Positions 1-8,930 of a stretch of 64,000 bases of DNA are shown here, in pieces. The DNA is from Verrucomicrobiota bacterium (lineage in GTDB: Bacteria > Verrucomicrobiota > Verrucomicrobiia > Limisphaerales > UBA1319): the NCBI GenBank assembly GCA_022709905.1, contig JAKLHY010000011.1, positions 1-64,000 on the forward strand. Reading direction: 5' to 3'. The notes below the pieces were generated by a model that worked only from the letters and a program-made list of their open reading frames with translations, searched no databases and was not told where the DNA came from. The translations under genes were made by a program, and so were the position numbers. Position 1 is the first letter of the stretch; each line of letters begins with the position of its first letter.

Positions 1-140
1 CGATCACAAGGCGTGCTCGGGGCAAAGTAGATCCTCCTCACCTTGCTGCCTTCGCGGATTCGATCGCGCAATTTGAATGAGGGCTGGAAGTAGTTCACGT
101 ACAGCCGAACGACCTGATACAGTTGCGCCAACGCCTGCCC
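1..140 (-). pseudogene. Transposase C-terminal fragment, runs off the window edge
   Basis: Read on the minus strand, this stretch encodes LAQLYQVVRLYVNYFQPSFK and then a basic tail ending in YFAPSTPC, with no stop before the window edge. The LYRxxRLYVNxFQPSxKL pattern is typical of the C-terminal region of DDE/integrase-type transposases. No start codon or catalytic residues are present on this side, and an unrelated second transposase scar begins at once upstream. It is either a remnant or the 3' part of an element continuing to the left. The family assignment is from memory of the motif. Confidence 0.5.
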
Positions 141-163
141 CGCGACGATTTGAACAGTGACGA

Positions 164-358
164 TTATTTTTCACCAAGTGAAGAATAAATGTCATTGACC
201 ACGCCGACCAACGGTATCTCGAAAACCGGCCCGCAGTTCGGCGATTGTATTGGCCGTGGGATGGGACTGTCATGCGCCAGGGATCGATGCGGGCGGACTT
301 CGTGGTAATATTTCAATCCTGTTCGCTGCCAACCGATGTTCGTCTCGGGGCAGAAGAT
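164..358 (-). mobile_element. Integrase/transposase remnant, copy 1 (internal deletion)
   Basis: The minus strand reads ETNIGWQRTGLK joined in frame to YYHEVRPHRSLAHDSPIPRP and on to FEIPLVGVVND, with a TAA stop at 164-166. IGWQRTG belongs to the N-terminal third of an rve-type integrase and YYHEVRPHRSL to its extreme C-terminus, so the whole catalytic core has been deleted without breaking the frame. The same tail (DDSPIQRPVQLPDTGKVIEI in the other copy) occurs at 9669-9790, so the two are the same element family. It cannot be an active transposase. Confidence 0.7.
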
Positions 359-433
359 GTTTCACGGATACGGCAGTTTGACCCCCATCCTTTCAAGACT
401 ATCCACATCCAGCGATCTCTCCCCTGCCCTCTT

Positions 434-1654
434 TTATTCAAGCAAACACCCCAGCGGGATGGCGAATAGCCGTTCGCTCAGTTTGACCGACTCTTTTCCG
501 TTGTAAGCCAACACCGCGCCCACACAGGCTGGTGTCCGTTGCAAGAATGCCCGCAAGCCCGACAAATCACTCTCGCTCCACCGCGTGGCTGCTTTCACCT
601 CGATGGCAAGGACTTTCCGGTCGAATTCGATCACCAAATCGACTTCATGGCGTCCTTGCTCGTGCCAAAAAAACAGTTGTGCCTCAGGCAGCCAGGCTTC
701 CAGCACGGCGGTCAAATTCTGAACGACAAAGGTCTCAAAAAGGGCGCCTCGCAACAAATCGTCACGCCCCGGCTCTAATCGGGTAATTCCTGCCAAATAG
801 GCCGCCAGCCCGCTGTCTGTGAAATGCAATTTGGGCGATTTGACCAAACGCGAACTGCGGTTCTTCAGAAACGGGGGCAGCCTCCGGATTAAAAAGGAGG
901 CCTCCAACAACTGCAGATATCGCCCCGCAGTGACCGCGTTGAGTTTCGCATCACGCGCCAACGTGCTAATGACGAGCACTTGAGCCGTTCGCAAAGCGGC
1001 AAGTTGTGCCAGCGTCCGAAAGGAGATCAGGTCAGTAATCTGAGATAACTGACGCAGGTCACGCTCGACATAGGTTTGCACATAGCCCCGAAACCACTCA
1101 GCGACGTCATCAGCAGGCCCAAGACACACCGGAGGCAATCCGCCTCGCAGAATCTCAGCTTCAGCGAGAGGTTTTGCCTTCCCCGTTGGCAGGGCGAGCG
1201 ATTGAATGAAGTTCACTACAAAGGGTCTTTTGGGGGTCGCCACGTTGATTTCCCGACGCGTCAAGGGGTGCAGCGTATAGTAGCCGGCACGTCCGGCCAG
1301 CGTTTCGGAAACGTGGCCGATCAGGGCCAGATTGGCCGATCCGGATAGAATGAAGCGCCCTGCGCGGCGTTGGTCATCAACAGTCTGTTTGAGGGCCAGG
1401 AGCAGTTCCGGACATCGCTGCACCTCATCGAGAATGGTGGGCTCGGTCAGCAGCGATTCCGGATTAGACCGGGCTGCGGCCAGCGTGGCAAAATCGTCCA
1501 GCGTGCGATAGACGTGCCCATTGACGAGGGAAGACTCGTTCTGGAGGAGCGTGCTTTTCCCGGCTTGCCGCAGGCCAGACAGCACGATAACGGGCAATTG
1601 TCGTAAAGCCCGTTCCAGGCGTGAGGTAATTTCGCGCGGCAGATAGGTTGTCAT
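434..1654 (-). CDS. AAA+ ATPase with DUF4143 C-terminal domain
   Basis: A 406-residue protein starting MTTYLPREI. The P-loop is GLRQAGKST at about residues 26-34 and a Walker-B-like segment TILDEVQRCPELL lies near residue 93. The C-terminal half carries the DUF4143 pattern (LHFTDSGLAAYLAGI, then FETFVVQNL and the nuclease-like EVDLVIEFDRKVLAIEVKA near residue 350). Length and order match the widespread AAA_14/DUF4143 family, whose cellular role is unknown and which is often found near mobile DNA. It stands alone between transposase debris and the stress cluster. The family call is firm; the function is not known. Confidence 0.9.
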   Translation of the reverse strand: MTTYLPREITSRLERALRQLPVIVLSGLRQAGKSTLLQNESSLVNGHVYRTLDDFATLAAARSNPESLLTEPTILDEVQRCPELLLALKQTVDDQRRAGRFILSGSANLALIGHVSETLAGRAGYYTLHPLTRREINVATPKRPFVVNFIQSLALPTGKAKPLAEAEILRGGLPPVCLGPADDVAEWFRGYVQTYVERDLRQLSQITDLISFRTLAQLAALRTAQVLVISTLARDAKLNAVTAGRYLQLLEASFLIRRLPPFLKNRSSRLVKSPKLHFTDSGLAAYLAGITRLEPGRDDLLRGALFETFVVQNLTAVLEAWLPEAQLFFWHEQGRHEVDLVIEFDRKVLAIEVKAATRWSESDLSGLRAFLQRTPACVGAVLAYNGKESVKLSERLFAIPLGCLLE

Positions 1655-2080
1655 ATTACAACATAGAATAGCGGCATTATGACATTCTTACAAGATCATT
1701 TCATGTTTTTCACTTCCAGTGAAACTTCCAGTAAAGTGTACTTAAGGTGTACTGCAAGAGTACCTTCGTATACTGCATTGACGGCACGATTCTTGTTTGG
1801 CACATTGAGAGCTGAACCCGATAGGGCAGTTAAGATAAGTAGCTCTATAACAGGAAGTTAGACAGAACACTGGACCAAAGGCAATGCGCGGGACGGATGG
1901 GTTTACAGGGCTCAGAAACAGGCTTATTTGGACCGATTCCGACCCTCGCCTCCAAGTTGTTATTATTGAGCAACTTGCGTTATCTTTTGCACCCAAGAAC
2001 AACCCCCTCTTCCGCAATGCGCGAGGGTTGAAAACCGACCGTCACCATCCCTTCTTTGACCTCACACGGCCAGCAAAGCT
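1655..2080. other. Intergenic region without a recognisable gene
   Basis: About 425 bases between the ATPase start and the LysR stop. It is clearly more AT-rich at 1655-1860 than its surroundings. Short open frames on both strands show no recognisable motif. The only visible structure is the set of short repeats at 1712-1755. Confidence 0.5.
1712..1755. promoter_or_regulatory. Short tandem repeats upstream of the ATPase gene
   Basis: ACTTCCAGT occurs at 1712-1720 and again at 1724-1732, a 12-bp period. GTGTACTTA (1736-1744) is followed by GTGTACTGC (1747-1755), an 11-bp period. They lie 58-101 bp upstream of the ATPase start, where an operator or promoter could sit. This is an inference from position only. 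Confidence 0.25.
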
Positions 2081-2971
2081 CTACACAATCCCCCGGGATG
2101 CCTTGTGCAATTCTCCAACGAAGACAGCCAGCGGCTTGTCCTCTGCCCTATTCTCTCGGTGCCCAGCGGCGATACACAACGGATCAGGGGCGGATGCGAG
2201 AGTTGTTAGCCGCACCCGCTTCGAGACCCGATCTGCCGTTCGTGTCGTAACCACTGCCAGCCCCAGCCCGGATTCCACAGCAGCCATCAGGCTGTCCACG
2301 CCGTCGTATTCACCTGCAATCTTGGGCCGGAGCCGGTGCTCGCGCAGCCAGCCGGTGATGATGTCCCAATACTCAGGATAATCGCGCTGGCAAAAAACGA
2401 GCAACGGTCCACTGGCCACTTCAGCAGGCGTAATCTGTTTCCGTTGGGCCAATGGATGATTCCGGCCCACCGCAACCTGCCACGCCGCACGGGTAAGCGG
2501 CGTCCAGACCAGTCCCCGCGTTTCGTGTTGCTGACCAACCGTGACCACGACATCCAACTTGCCGCTTTCCAGCCCGTCGAGCATCTCTTTGGTGGCGAGG
2601 TCGAACAACTCCACGCGGGCGTTTGGGTGCACCTGAGTGAAGTTCTCCACGGCCACAGACAACATCCCGGCGGCAAGCGAAGGAGCGTAGCCAACGCGCA
2701 AGCGTACCCCGCGTCCAGCGCTGTGCACGCGTTCGATCATCTGCTCAGCGTGCTGGAGAAGCTCGCGGGCCTCACGGAGCAGCGCCTCGCCGACCGGCGT
2801 GAGCCGGATCGAATGGGCTTGCCGTTCCAGTAGGCACTGCCCGATCTCGTCTTCCAGCGCCTTGATCTGGCGGCTCAATGCCGGTTGTGTCAGGAAAATC
2901 TTCTTGGCGGCCCGGCTGATGTTCCCTTCTTCAGCCACCGCCACGAAGTAACGCAGTTGTCGGAGTTCCAT
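2081..2971 (-). CDS. LysR-family transcriptional regulator
   Basis: The chosen start gives MELRQLRYFVAVAEEGNISR, the canonical LysR N-terminus, and a protein of 296 residues; an upstream in-frame ATG at 3019 would add 16 unlikely residues. A winged helix-turn-helix covers residues 1-60 (ISRAAKKIFLTQPALSRQIK), then a linker helix and a LysR substrate-binding domain from about residue 88. It diverges from the pirin gene across 83 bp containing a 22-bp palindrome. By family behaviour it likely controls that pirin/YceI/WrbA/dioxygenase cluster in response to a small effector. The effector cannot be read from sequence. Confidence 0.92.
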   Translation of the reverse strand: MELRQLRYFVAVAEEGNISRAAKKIFLTQPALSRQIKALEDEIGQCLLERQAHSIRLTPVGEALLREARELLQHAEQMIERVHSAGRGVRLRVGYAPSLAAGMLSVAVENFTQVHPNARVELFDLATKEMLDGLESGKLDVVVTVGQQHETRGLVWTPLTRAAWQVAVGRNHPLAQRKQITPAEVASGPLLVFCQRDYPEYWDIITGWLREHRLRPKIAGEYDGVDSLMAAVESGLGLAVVTTRTADRVSKRVRLTTLASAPDPLCIAAGHRENRAEDKPLAVFVGELHKASRGIV

Positions 2972-3002
2972 GCCGGGGCAGCATAACCGAAAAGCAGTCT
3001 CA

Positions 3003-3024
3003 GGCCAATAACTCGGCATTGGCC
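3003..3024. promoter_or_regulatory. Palindrome in the LysR/pirin divergent promoter
   Basis: GGCCAAT at 3003-3009 and ATTGGCC at 3018-3024 form a perfect 7-bp inverted repeat with an 8-bp spacer. It sits between the divergent LysR (start 2971) and pirin (start 3055) genes. LysR regulators commonly bind interrupted dyads in exactly this position, so this is the best candidate operator for the adjacent regulator. Confidence 0.5.
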
Positions 3025-3054
3025 GGTCTCGCGAACGGCCGCCACTTTATCGGC

Positions 3055-3771
3055 ATGAAAACGACTGCGACCGCACTGAACATCCGGTGGGCTGACGAAC
3101 GAGGCCACGCCGACCACGGCTGGCTGAACTCGCATCACACCTTCTCCTTCGCGGACTATTACGATCCGGCGCACATGGGCTTTCGCTCTCTGCGCGTTAT
3201 CAACGACGACCGGGTGGCACCGGGTATGGGCTTCGGCACCCATCCGCACCGTGACATGGAAATCTTCAGCTACGTGCTGGAAGGCACGTTGGAGCACAAG
3301 GATAGCATGGGCAACGGCAGGCAACTCAAACCGGGCCAGATTCAACTCATGAGTGCAGGACGGGGCATCACCCATAGTGAATACAACCCTTCCCGAAAGG
3401 AGCCGCTCCGCTTCCTGCAAATCTGGATACAGCCGCGAGAGCGCGGCCTGACACCCACCTATACGGAGTGGCATCCCAAGCCCGAACATGCCGATGCCGC
3501 AAAGGTGCTGGTCATTTCACCCGACGGGCGCGACGGCTCCGCCACAATTCATCAGGACGCGGACATTTATCGCATCCGGCTCAAAACCGGACAAACCGTG
3601 ACGCACAAACTGAGGCCGGGCCGGGGAGCATGGCTGCACGTTGCTGAGGGTGCGCTGACCATGAATGGCGTCCCGCTGGCGACCGGTGACGGCGTGAGCA
3701 CCGAAGAACCCGGAACGCTCACGGTCACGGCTACGCAGCAGACCGAAGCGCTCCTGTTCGATTTGCAGTGA
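3055..3771 (+). CDS. Pirin family protein
   Basis: A 238-residue bicupin from the ATG at 3055 (MKTTATALNIRWADERG); a TTG at 3019 would only add a non-conserved extension. Residues 12-60 carry the pirin signature (HADHGWLNSHHTFSFADYYD), followed by GFGTHPHRDMEIFSYVLEG with the metal-binding His-His-Glu set of the N-terminal cupin. The C-terminal cupin spans about residues 130-238. Pirins are iron-binding proteins, some with quercetinase activity or redox-sensing roles. It is the first gene of a same-strand cluster running to 6078. Confidence 0.93.
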   Translation: MKTTATALNIRWADERGHADHGWLNSHHTFSFADYYDPAHMGFRSLRVINDDRVAPGMGFGTHPHRDMEIFSYVLEGTLEHKDSMGNGRQLKPGQIQLMSAGRGITHSEYNPSRKEPLRFLQIWIQPRERGLTPTYTEWHPKPEHADAAKVLVISPDGRDGSATIHQDADIYRIRLKTGQTVTHKLRPGRGAWLHVAEGALTMNGVPLATGDGVSTEEPGTLTVTATQQTEALLFDLQ

Positions 3772-3793
3772 GCGTTTCCATCACCCAGATGCC

Positions 3794-4069
3794 ATGTCCA
3801 AGCCCCTTAGCATCCTTGCCCTTATGCTCGCGCTGGCCGCAGCAGACATTTGGCTTGTCACTGGCGGCAACGGGTGCTGGACGAAGACCAGCGTGCCAGT
3901 GAAAACGGTCGACGAAATAACCGGCCTCGAAGCCGTCAACTACGAGAGGCGTTTTGTGCCCGGCTTGGAATTCTTGGGAGCCGCCTTGCTGGGAGCTTCG
4001 CTCTTGGCTGGCGGCTCATTCCTTTTCTGCAAGAAACAAACCACAAACTCAAACACACCAAAACCATGA
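3794..4069 (+). CDS. Small membrane protein, unknown
   Basis: 91 residues with two hydrophobic segments, about 5-24 (SILALMLALAAADIWLVTGG) and 57-79, separated by a polar loop beginning NGCWTKTSV. I do not recognise a family. It ends in a 4-bp ATGA overlap with the YceI gene, so the two are likely translationally coupled, and it may assist a membrane or periplasmic redox function with its neighbours. Confidence 0.7.
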   Translation: MSKPLSILALMLALAAADIWLVTGGNGCWTKTSVPVKTVDEITGLEAVNYERRFVPGLEFLGAALLGASLLAGGSFLFCKKQTTNSNTPKP

Positions 4070-4680
4070 CGAAACATTTCATCATCCTGCTGACCCTCAC
4101 CACGCTCGCCAGCGCCGCCTTGGCTGCACCCCAGAGCTTCGACTTCAAAGACCCCAAAGGCGTTAACAACGCTGTTTTCAAACTTGACGCCCCGCTCGAA
4201 GCTATCAACGGCAGCGCCAATGCCATCAGAGGCACGGTTACCTTCGATTCGACGATTCCTGCGGCTACGAAGGGCAAGATCGTTGTCGCCGCCGCCTCGC
4301 TCCACGTGCCCAATCCGATGATGAAAGACCACCTGCACGGGGAGCAATGGCTGGACGTAGCGAAACATCAAGAAATCACGTTCGAGGTCATCTCGCTGAG
4401 TAATGTGAAGACCACAGGCGATAGCACCACGGCGGATGTGACCGGAACGCTCTCGATCAAAGGAGTGGCCAAGCAGGTCTCCGCGCCCGTGAAGTTCAGT
4501 TACCTCAAGGACAAACTCGGCGCTCGTTCCAATGGCCAGATGCAAGGCGATCTGCTCGTCATCCGTTCCAACTTTGCGATCAAAAGGAGCGATTTCCGCA
4601 TCAACCCCAGCGCGTCCGAAGACAAGGTGGCCGACACGATTGAACTCACGCTGAGCATCGCAGGCGCTGCGCCCCGCTGA
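4066..4680 (+). CDS. YceI family periplasmic protein
   Basis: 204 residues from the ATG inside the ATGA overlap at 4066. The signal peptide MTKHFIILLTLTTLASAALA (cleavage after about residue 20) precedes a YceI lipocalin-like beta-barrel: AIRGTVTFDS, then HLHGEQWLDVAKHQEITFEV, TADVTGTLSIKG and SDFRINPS near the end. YceI proteins bind long-chain isoprenoids or lipids in the periplasm and are often induced by stress. The upstream in-frame extension to 3850 is only a shadow of the membrane protein. Confidence 0.9.
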   Translation: MTKHFIILLTLTTLASAALAAPQSFDFKDPKGVNNAVFKLDAPLEAINGSANAIRGTVTFDSTIPAATKGKIVVAAASLHVPNPMMKDHLHGEQWLDVAKHQEITFEVISLSNVKTTGDSTTADVTGTLSIKGVAKQVSAPVKFSYLKDKLGARSNGQMQGDLLVIRSNFAIKRSDFRINPSASEDKVADTIELTLSIAGAAPR

Positions 4681-4747
4681 ATGACCGGACACATGTTACC
4701 CCCAAGACATTGCGAACATCTAACAGCCACAACCTTACACACTGACT

Positions 4748-5347
4748 ATGGCAAAACTACTTGTTCTCTACTACTCCACCTATGGCCACGTTGAGACGAT
4801 GGCCAAGGCGGTCGCGGAAGGCGCACGCTCGGTTCCCGGCGTCGAGATTACCCTCAAGCGCGTGCCCGAAACCGTGCCGCCCGACGTGGCCAAGCAGCAC
4901 GGGGTGAAGCCCGACCAAGCCGCGCCCCTCGCCGACCCGAAGGAACTGGGCGACTACGACGCCATCATTTTCGGCACACCCACGCGCTTCGGGAACATGG
5001 CGGCACAGATGCGCAATTTCCTCGATCAGACGGGTGGCCTTTGGGTTAAGGGTGCCTTGGTCGGGAAGGTGGGCAGCGTCTTTGCCAGCACCGGCACCGG
5101 CGGTGGCAACGAGAGCACCATCATCAGCTCCGTCACTACGCTGATGCATCACGGCATGGTTTACGTCGGCCTGCCCTACGCATGCCCGGAGTTGGCTGAC
5201 ATCACCGAGGTCAAGGGTGGTTCACCGTGGGGCGCGGCCACTATCGCCGGAGGCGATGGCTCCCGGCAGCCGAGCGCCAAGGAGTTGGGGCAGGCTCGTT
5301 TTCAGGGCCAGCATGTAGCGACTATCGCTGCGAAACTGCGCGGCTGA
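4748..5347 (+). CDS. wrbA: NAD(P)H:quinone oxidoreductase, WrbA type
   Basis: 199 residues, the usual WrbA length. The flavodoxin-like FMN loop is [20 protein letters not shown] at residues 4-23; [21 protein letters not shown] (about 78) and [14 protein letters not shown] (about 116) are the other flavin and quinone-contacting segments of the family. WrbA reduces quinones by two electrons with NAD(P)H, protecting against redox cycling. It fits the oxidative/aromatic stress theme of this cluster. Confidence 0.95.
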   Translation: MAKLLVLYYSTYGHVETMAKAVAEGARSVPGVEITLKRVPETVPPDVAKQHGVKPDQAAPLADPKELGDYDAIIFGTPTRFGNMAAQMRNFLDQTGGLWVKGALVGKVGSVFASTGTGGGNESTIISSVTTLMHHGMVYVGLPYACPELADITEVKGGSPWGAATIAGGDGSRQPSAKELGQARFQGQHVATIAAKLRG

Positions 5348-5358
5348 GACAGGTTCCA

Positions 5359-6078
5359 ATGGCAACCGACTCGACAATTCGCAAGCTCAAGGAGGCTCCT
5401 GAAACCGGCAGCACCATGCCGGTCCTGTTCATCGGGCATGGCAGCCCGATGAATGCCATCGAGGACTCCGAGTTCAGCCGGGCGTGGGCTGCGATCGCCG
5501 GGTCGCTGCCCAGGCCCAAGGCCGTCCTGTGCGTCTCGGCGCATTGGCAGACGGATGGAACCCGCGTCACTGCGATGGAACAGCCGAGGACGATTTACGA
5601 CTTCCACGGCTTTCCGGCGGAGCTTTACGAGAAGCATTATCCGGCTCCCGGTTCGCCGGACCTGGCGCGATGGACGGTGGACGCGCTCAAAGACTCCCAC
5701 GCTGAATTGGATTCAGGATGGGGCTTGGACCACGGCGCTTGGGCGGTGCTCAGCCGGATGTACCCCAAAGCCCATGTGCCGGTGGTTCAACTCAGCCTCG
5801 ACCAACGGCAGCCGCCTGCCGTTCATTACGAACTGGGCCGCGAACTCGGGGAGCTTCGCAAGAAGTGCGTGCTCATTCTCGGCAGCGGCAACATCGTCCA
5901 CAACCTGCGCGAGGTCGTCTGGGAAGACACTGCGTGCGACTGGGCGCTGGAGTTCGACGCCCGGATGAAGGATTTGATTCTGACGAGGGACCACAAAGCC
6001 ATCATTGATTATCCCAGGCTGGGGCATTCCGCCTCTCTGGCGGTGCCTACCGCTGAACACTACCTGCCGCTGCTTTAG
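5359..6078 (+). CDS. 4,5-DOPA dioxygenase extradiol-type (YgiD/LigB fold)
   Basis: 239 residues from the ATG at 5359, 11 bases after wrbA; a longer frame to 5227 overlaps wrbA and is not conserved. FIGHGSPMNAIED near residue 24 and CVSAHWQTDGTRV near residue 60 supply metal-ligand histidines of the class III extradiol dioxygenase fold, with GLDHGAWAVLSRMYPKAHVP mid-protein and GSGNIVHNLREV later. YgiD-type enzymes cleave catechol-like rings such as DOPA. The true substrate here is unknown; the WrbA neighbour suggests quinone or catechol detoxification. Confidence 0.9.
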   Translation: MATDSTIRKLKEAPETGSTMPVLFIGHGSPMNAIEDSEFSRAWAAIAGSLPRPKAVLCVSAHWQTDGTRVTAMEQPRTIYDFHGFPAELYEKHYPAPGSPDLARWTVDALKDSHAELDSGWGLDHGAWAVLSRMYPKAHVPVVQLSLDQRQPPAVHYELGRELGELRKKCVLILGSGNIVHNLREVVWEDTACDWALEFDARMKDLILTRDHKAIIDYPRLGHSASLAVPTAEHYLPLL

Positions 6079-6266
6079 GTCCTGGGAACACAGCACGAGT
6101 GGGACGGTGTGGCTTCCTTTGCGGACAGGGTGACGCTGGGGTCCATATCCATGCGCTCGGTCAGGATCGGCTGATTCAGAGCCGGCGTGTTCAGGACGCG
6201 ACCGGGCACAGTGGTTCTGTTCGGAACTGTCCGACCACGGCCAGCCGGCAGCAGTCCAGTTCCAGG

Positions 6267-6656
6267 CGAGCGATCATCGCGCCGGCTGCGGGCAGCGACT
6301 TCGCGCAGGCGGGCGAGATCATGCGTCAGCTTGGCATGCGGGGCGAGATCGAGTGGACCGTGACCCGAAGCGATGCGAGCCGATTTGATTTTCGGGTAAA
6401 CCGCCCCGGTCACATCTTCGAAGTCCAGACCGATCTGGACGGCAACCGAGCTACTGAGAAGCGAATTGACCTCAACGTCTGGGGAGTCATGCGCATTTTG
6501 CATTCGTTCACTGGGGTGCGGATGGATGACAATCGAAATGGGCGCGATTGGTTTCTCACCTCGGTATGGGTGCTGGCGATAGATGCAGTCGCCGCCGCGC
6601 TGATCCTGATGGTTCTCAGCAGCCTGATTCGAGCTTCGGACAAAACGGCTTGGTGA
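6267..6656 (+). pseudogene. PepSY-associated membrane protein, C-terminal remnant
   Basis: The readable part contains FDFRVNRPGHIFEVQTDLDG, then RIDLNVWGVMRILHSFTGVR and one transmembrane helix (WVLAIDAVAAALILMVLSSL). This pattern is typical of the last third of PepSY-associated TM helix proteins. The N-terminal helices normally preceding it are absent: upstream codons 6099-6266 do not look coding, and the tail is shortened. I read it as a decayed gene just after the dioxygenase. Confidence 0.55.
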
Positions 6657-6679
6657 TAGTCATATCAGAATAGCTGTGG

Positions 6680-8746
6680 TTACAATTCAGGAGGCGACCT
6701 CGTGCTATGTGGCACAGGCCATGAGGCGCGATCTTCGCTCGGGTAGAGGCCGATCTTATCGAAAGGAATGCGCTGGAAACCCAGCTTGAATGCAGGTGAG
6801 TCCTGCCTAAGCTCAAAGGTCGGTGCATCTCGGAATTGGGGATCCGTGTCCAGGAGGTTGTTCTTAAAGACGACGTACGGCAGGGCCTTCTCTTCCGTCG
6901 AGCCCCACTTGCCTTTCCAGCAAATGTTGCGGGCGACGACGTTGCCCTTTGGGGCCAAGGGCTCATCCTCCAGAATGTTCAACAGCTCCGGGTAGCGCAC
7001 TGACCAAGGCGGTTGTTTGTAGTTGAGCGAGATCAGCTCCTTGGTGGCAAACTCGCCTACGCTTTTGGCCCAGCCCAGGCCGCGCGCGTCGATGCTAAAG
7101 GCGCTGTTGCATTTGATGAACATGTTATTCGTGATTATATTGTCGCGCCCGCCCCCAATCAGGATCGCCGTCGCCATGTCGAAGAAAACATTGCAGGAGA
7201 TGTCCGCCGACGAAAAGCAATCATCCAGGTAAACGCCGTTGCAGCCTTTGCCTTGGAAACCGCGGATATCATGCAGGTAGTTGTAGCGAATCCTGTGTCC
7301 GCGCATGGTCCAGGTTTCATCGGGCGGAGATGTGTAAATGGCTCCAGCGTCGTTGGATTGAAAGACCGCGCTGTGGATCTCGTTGTACTCGATGACCTGG
7401 TCGTTGCCAGTGAACCCGATCGCGACGTGCGGGACATGGTGAATGAGGTTATGCGTGACGCGGTTCCCGACGCCAAAGGCAGTGATCCCTTGCTGATAAA
7501 CCGGATCCCAGCGGGCAGTGTGGTGGACGTGGTTGTTGTCGGCGTAGTGTCCGGCGGGGGTAAGACTCTTTCGGTCGCCACCTTCGAGATGGATGCCGCC
7601 CTGACCGGTCTGGTAGATGTCACAGCCAACCACGCCATGCTTGGTTCCGCCATAAACTTTCACGCCCCAGTTTCCCATGTTCCTAATCGTGCAGCCGACG
7701 ATCCGCAGGTTTGAGCCGCCCTTGATGATGATTGCACTTCCGCGGCCAGCCTCGATCAGGAGTCCTCGGAGGGTGATGTGTGAGACACTGTTCAGTTGGA
7801 AAGGATCGCGCACGATGGAAACAACGGCCTGCCCTGAAGAAAGGGGAGCCGGTGGCCAGAAGTAAAGGATGCCTGTCTCACGGTCGAGGTACCATTCCCC
7901 AGGGCGATCCAGCTCACACAAGGCGTTCTCGGCGTAAAACCATTGACCCTTGCGGATTTCGTAAGAGCGCCCTGGCTGAATCGGCAGGCTCAGCGAGTGG
8001 TTGGAGCGGGTGACGCTTCCCAGCGGGATGCGCTGGTCGGCCCAATCCCAAACCCAGAAGCCGTGCAGCCAAATGCCCTTCTCCTCGACCCAGCGTGCGG
8101 TGCGAGAGTCATCATACACAAACCTGCCCTCGGGGGTCCGCGCCTGGCCGGACTCAACGATGCCGTTGGGATCGAGTACGTCAGCGATATGCAGATAGCC
8201 CGAGTTCGGGTACCGAGCTAAGATCATTGGCTGATCCTCAAAGAACAGCTCCAGGCCGGGATCGGATTGGTAAACACCGGCATTCCCGATGCCCTGGAGG
8301 TCCATTATGTCGAGCGCTTTGAGGTCGGCTTGGAAGACCTTCCTTTGGGCGGCAGGATCCAGGCGTTTGAGGATGGTCGCATTGGTGGTTGGCCGCCAGC
8401 CAGTCACCATTCGCCCACAAACGACCTTTGCCACCTCACCTTGTCGTACACGATACACGACTGGGGCGTTGTCAGTCCCGCTGTCTCGGTCTGTCAGTTC
8501 GAGTGGGCGCGCCAATTCGTAAACACCGCCTCTGAGTTCGACCGTGATCCCGCCCATAGGAAGTGGCCCGGCAGCTTTAATGCGCCGGATCTCGTCCCGT
8601 GCTCGCTCCAACGTTCTGAAAGGCTTCTGCTGGCTCCCCGGATCCGTGTCGTTGCCATTGCCTGCGACGAAAAATGTGCTGGCTAGTCCCGCTTGGCACG
8701 CGAGGATCAGGATGCCAGCAGCCACAATCCGGGTGCGATTGTTCAT
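6680..8746 (-). CDS. Secreted right-handed beta-helix glycosidase-like protein (GH141-like)
   Basis: 688 residues with a signal peptide (MNNRTRIVAAGILILACQAG) and the FFVAGNGNDTDPGSQQKPFR opening common to secreted parallel beta-helix enzymes. GGVYELARPLELTDRDSGT and VVYRVRQGEVAKVVCG resemble the N-terminal part of GH141 proteins, which include fucosidase and xylanase members. The repeats of the helix (about 320-560) include LRGLLIEAGRGSAI, VVGCDIYQTGQGGIHLEGG and NYLHDIRGFQGKGCNGVYLD. The start is well placed at 8746. The glycan target is inferred only. Confidence 0.8.
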   Translation of the reverse strand: MNNRTRIVAAGILILACQAGLASTFFVAGNGNDTDPGSQQKPFRTLERARDEIRRIKAAGPLPMGGITVELRGGVYELARPLELTDRDSGTDNAPVVYRVRQGEVAKVVCGRMVTGWRPTTNATILKRLDPAAQRKVFQADLKALDIMDLQGIGNAGVYQSDPGLELFFEDQPMILARYPNSGYLHIADVLDPNGIVESGQARTPEGRFVYDDSRTARWVEEKGIWLHGFWVWDWADQRIPLGSVTRSNHSLSLPIQPGRSYEIRKGQWFYAENALCELDRPGEWYLDRETGILYFWPPAPLSSGQAVVSIVRDPFQLNSVSHITLRGLLIEAGRGSAIIIKGGSNLRIVGCTIRNMGNWGVKVYGGTKHGVVGCDIYQTGQGGIHLEGGDRKSLTPAGHYADNNHVHHTARWDPVYQQGITAFGVGNRVTHNLIHHVPHVAIGFTGNDQVIEYNEIHSAVFQSNDAGAIYTSPPDETWTMRGHRIRYNYLHDIRGFQGKGCNGVYLDDCFSSADISCNVFFDMATAILIGGGRDNIITNNMFIKCNSAFSIDARGLGWAKSVGEFATKELISLNYKQPPWSVRYPELLNILEDEPLAPKGNVVARNICWKGKWGSTEEKALPYVVFKNNLLDTDPQFRDAPTFELRQDSPAFKLGFQRIPFDKIGLYPSEDRASWPVPHSTRSPPEL

Positions 8747-8930
8747 GAGGAGAGACTAACCGATTTCGCCGAAATGCCCAGCCTCAAGGTGAGTTTCATC
8801 ACTGATGCTCTCAGGAGTGTCGGCTGGCCATCCACGGTGTGCTTCATAGTGACCGCTATGAACGCTGTAGAACAACGCGGGGACATCGCCCTCGTAGAGG
8901 TTGCGGCCTCGGAGTTTCATCCGGGTGAAG

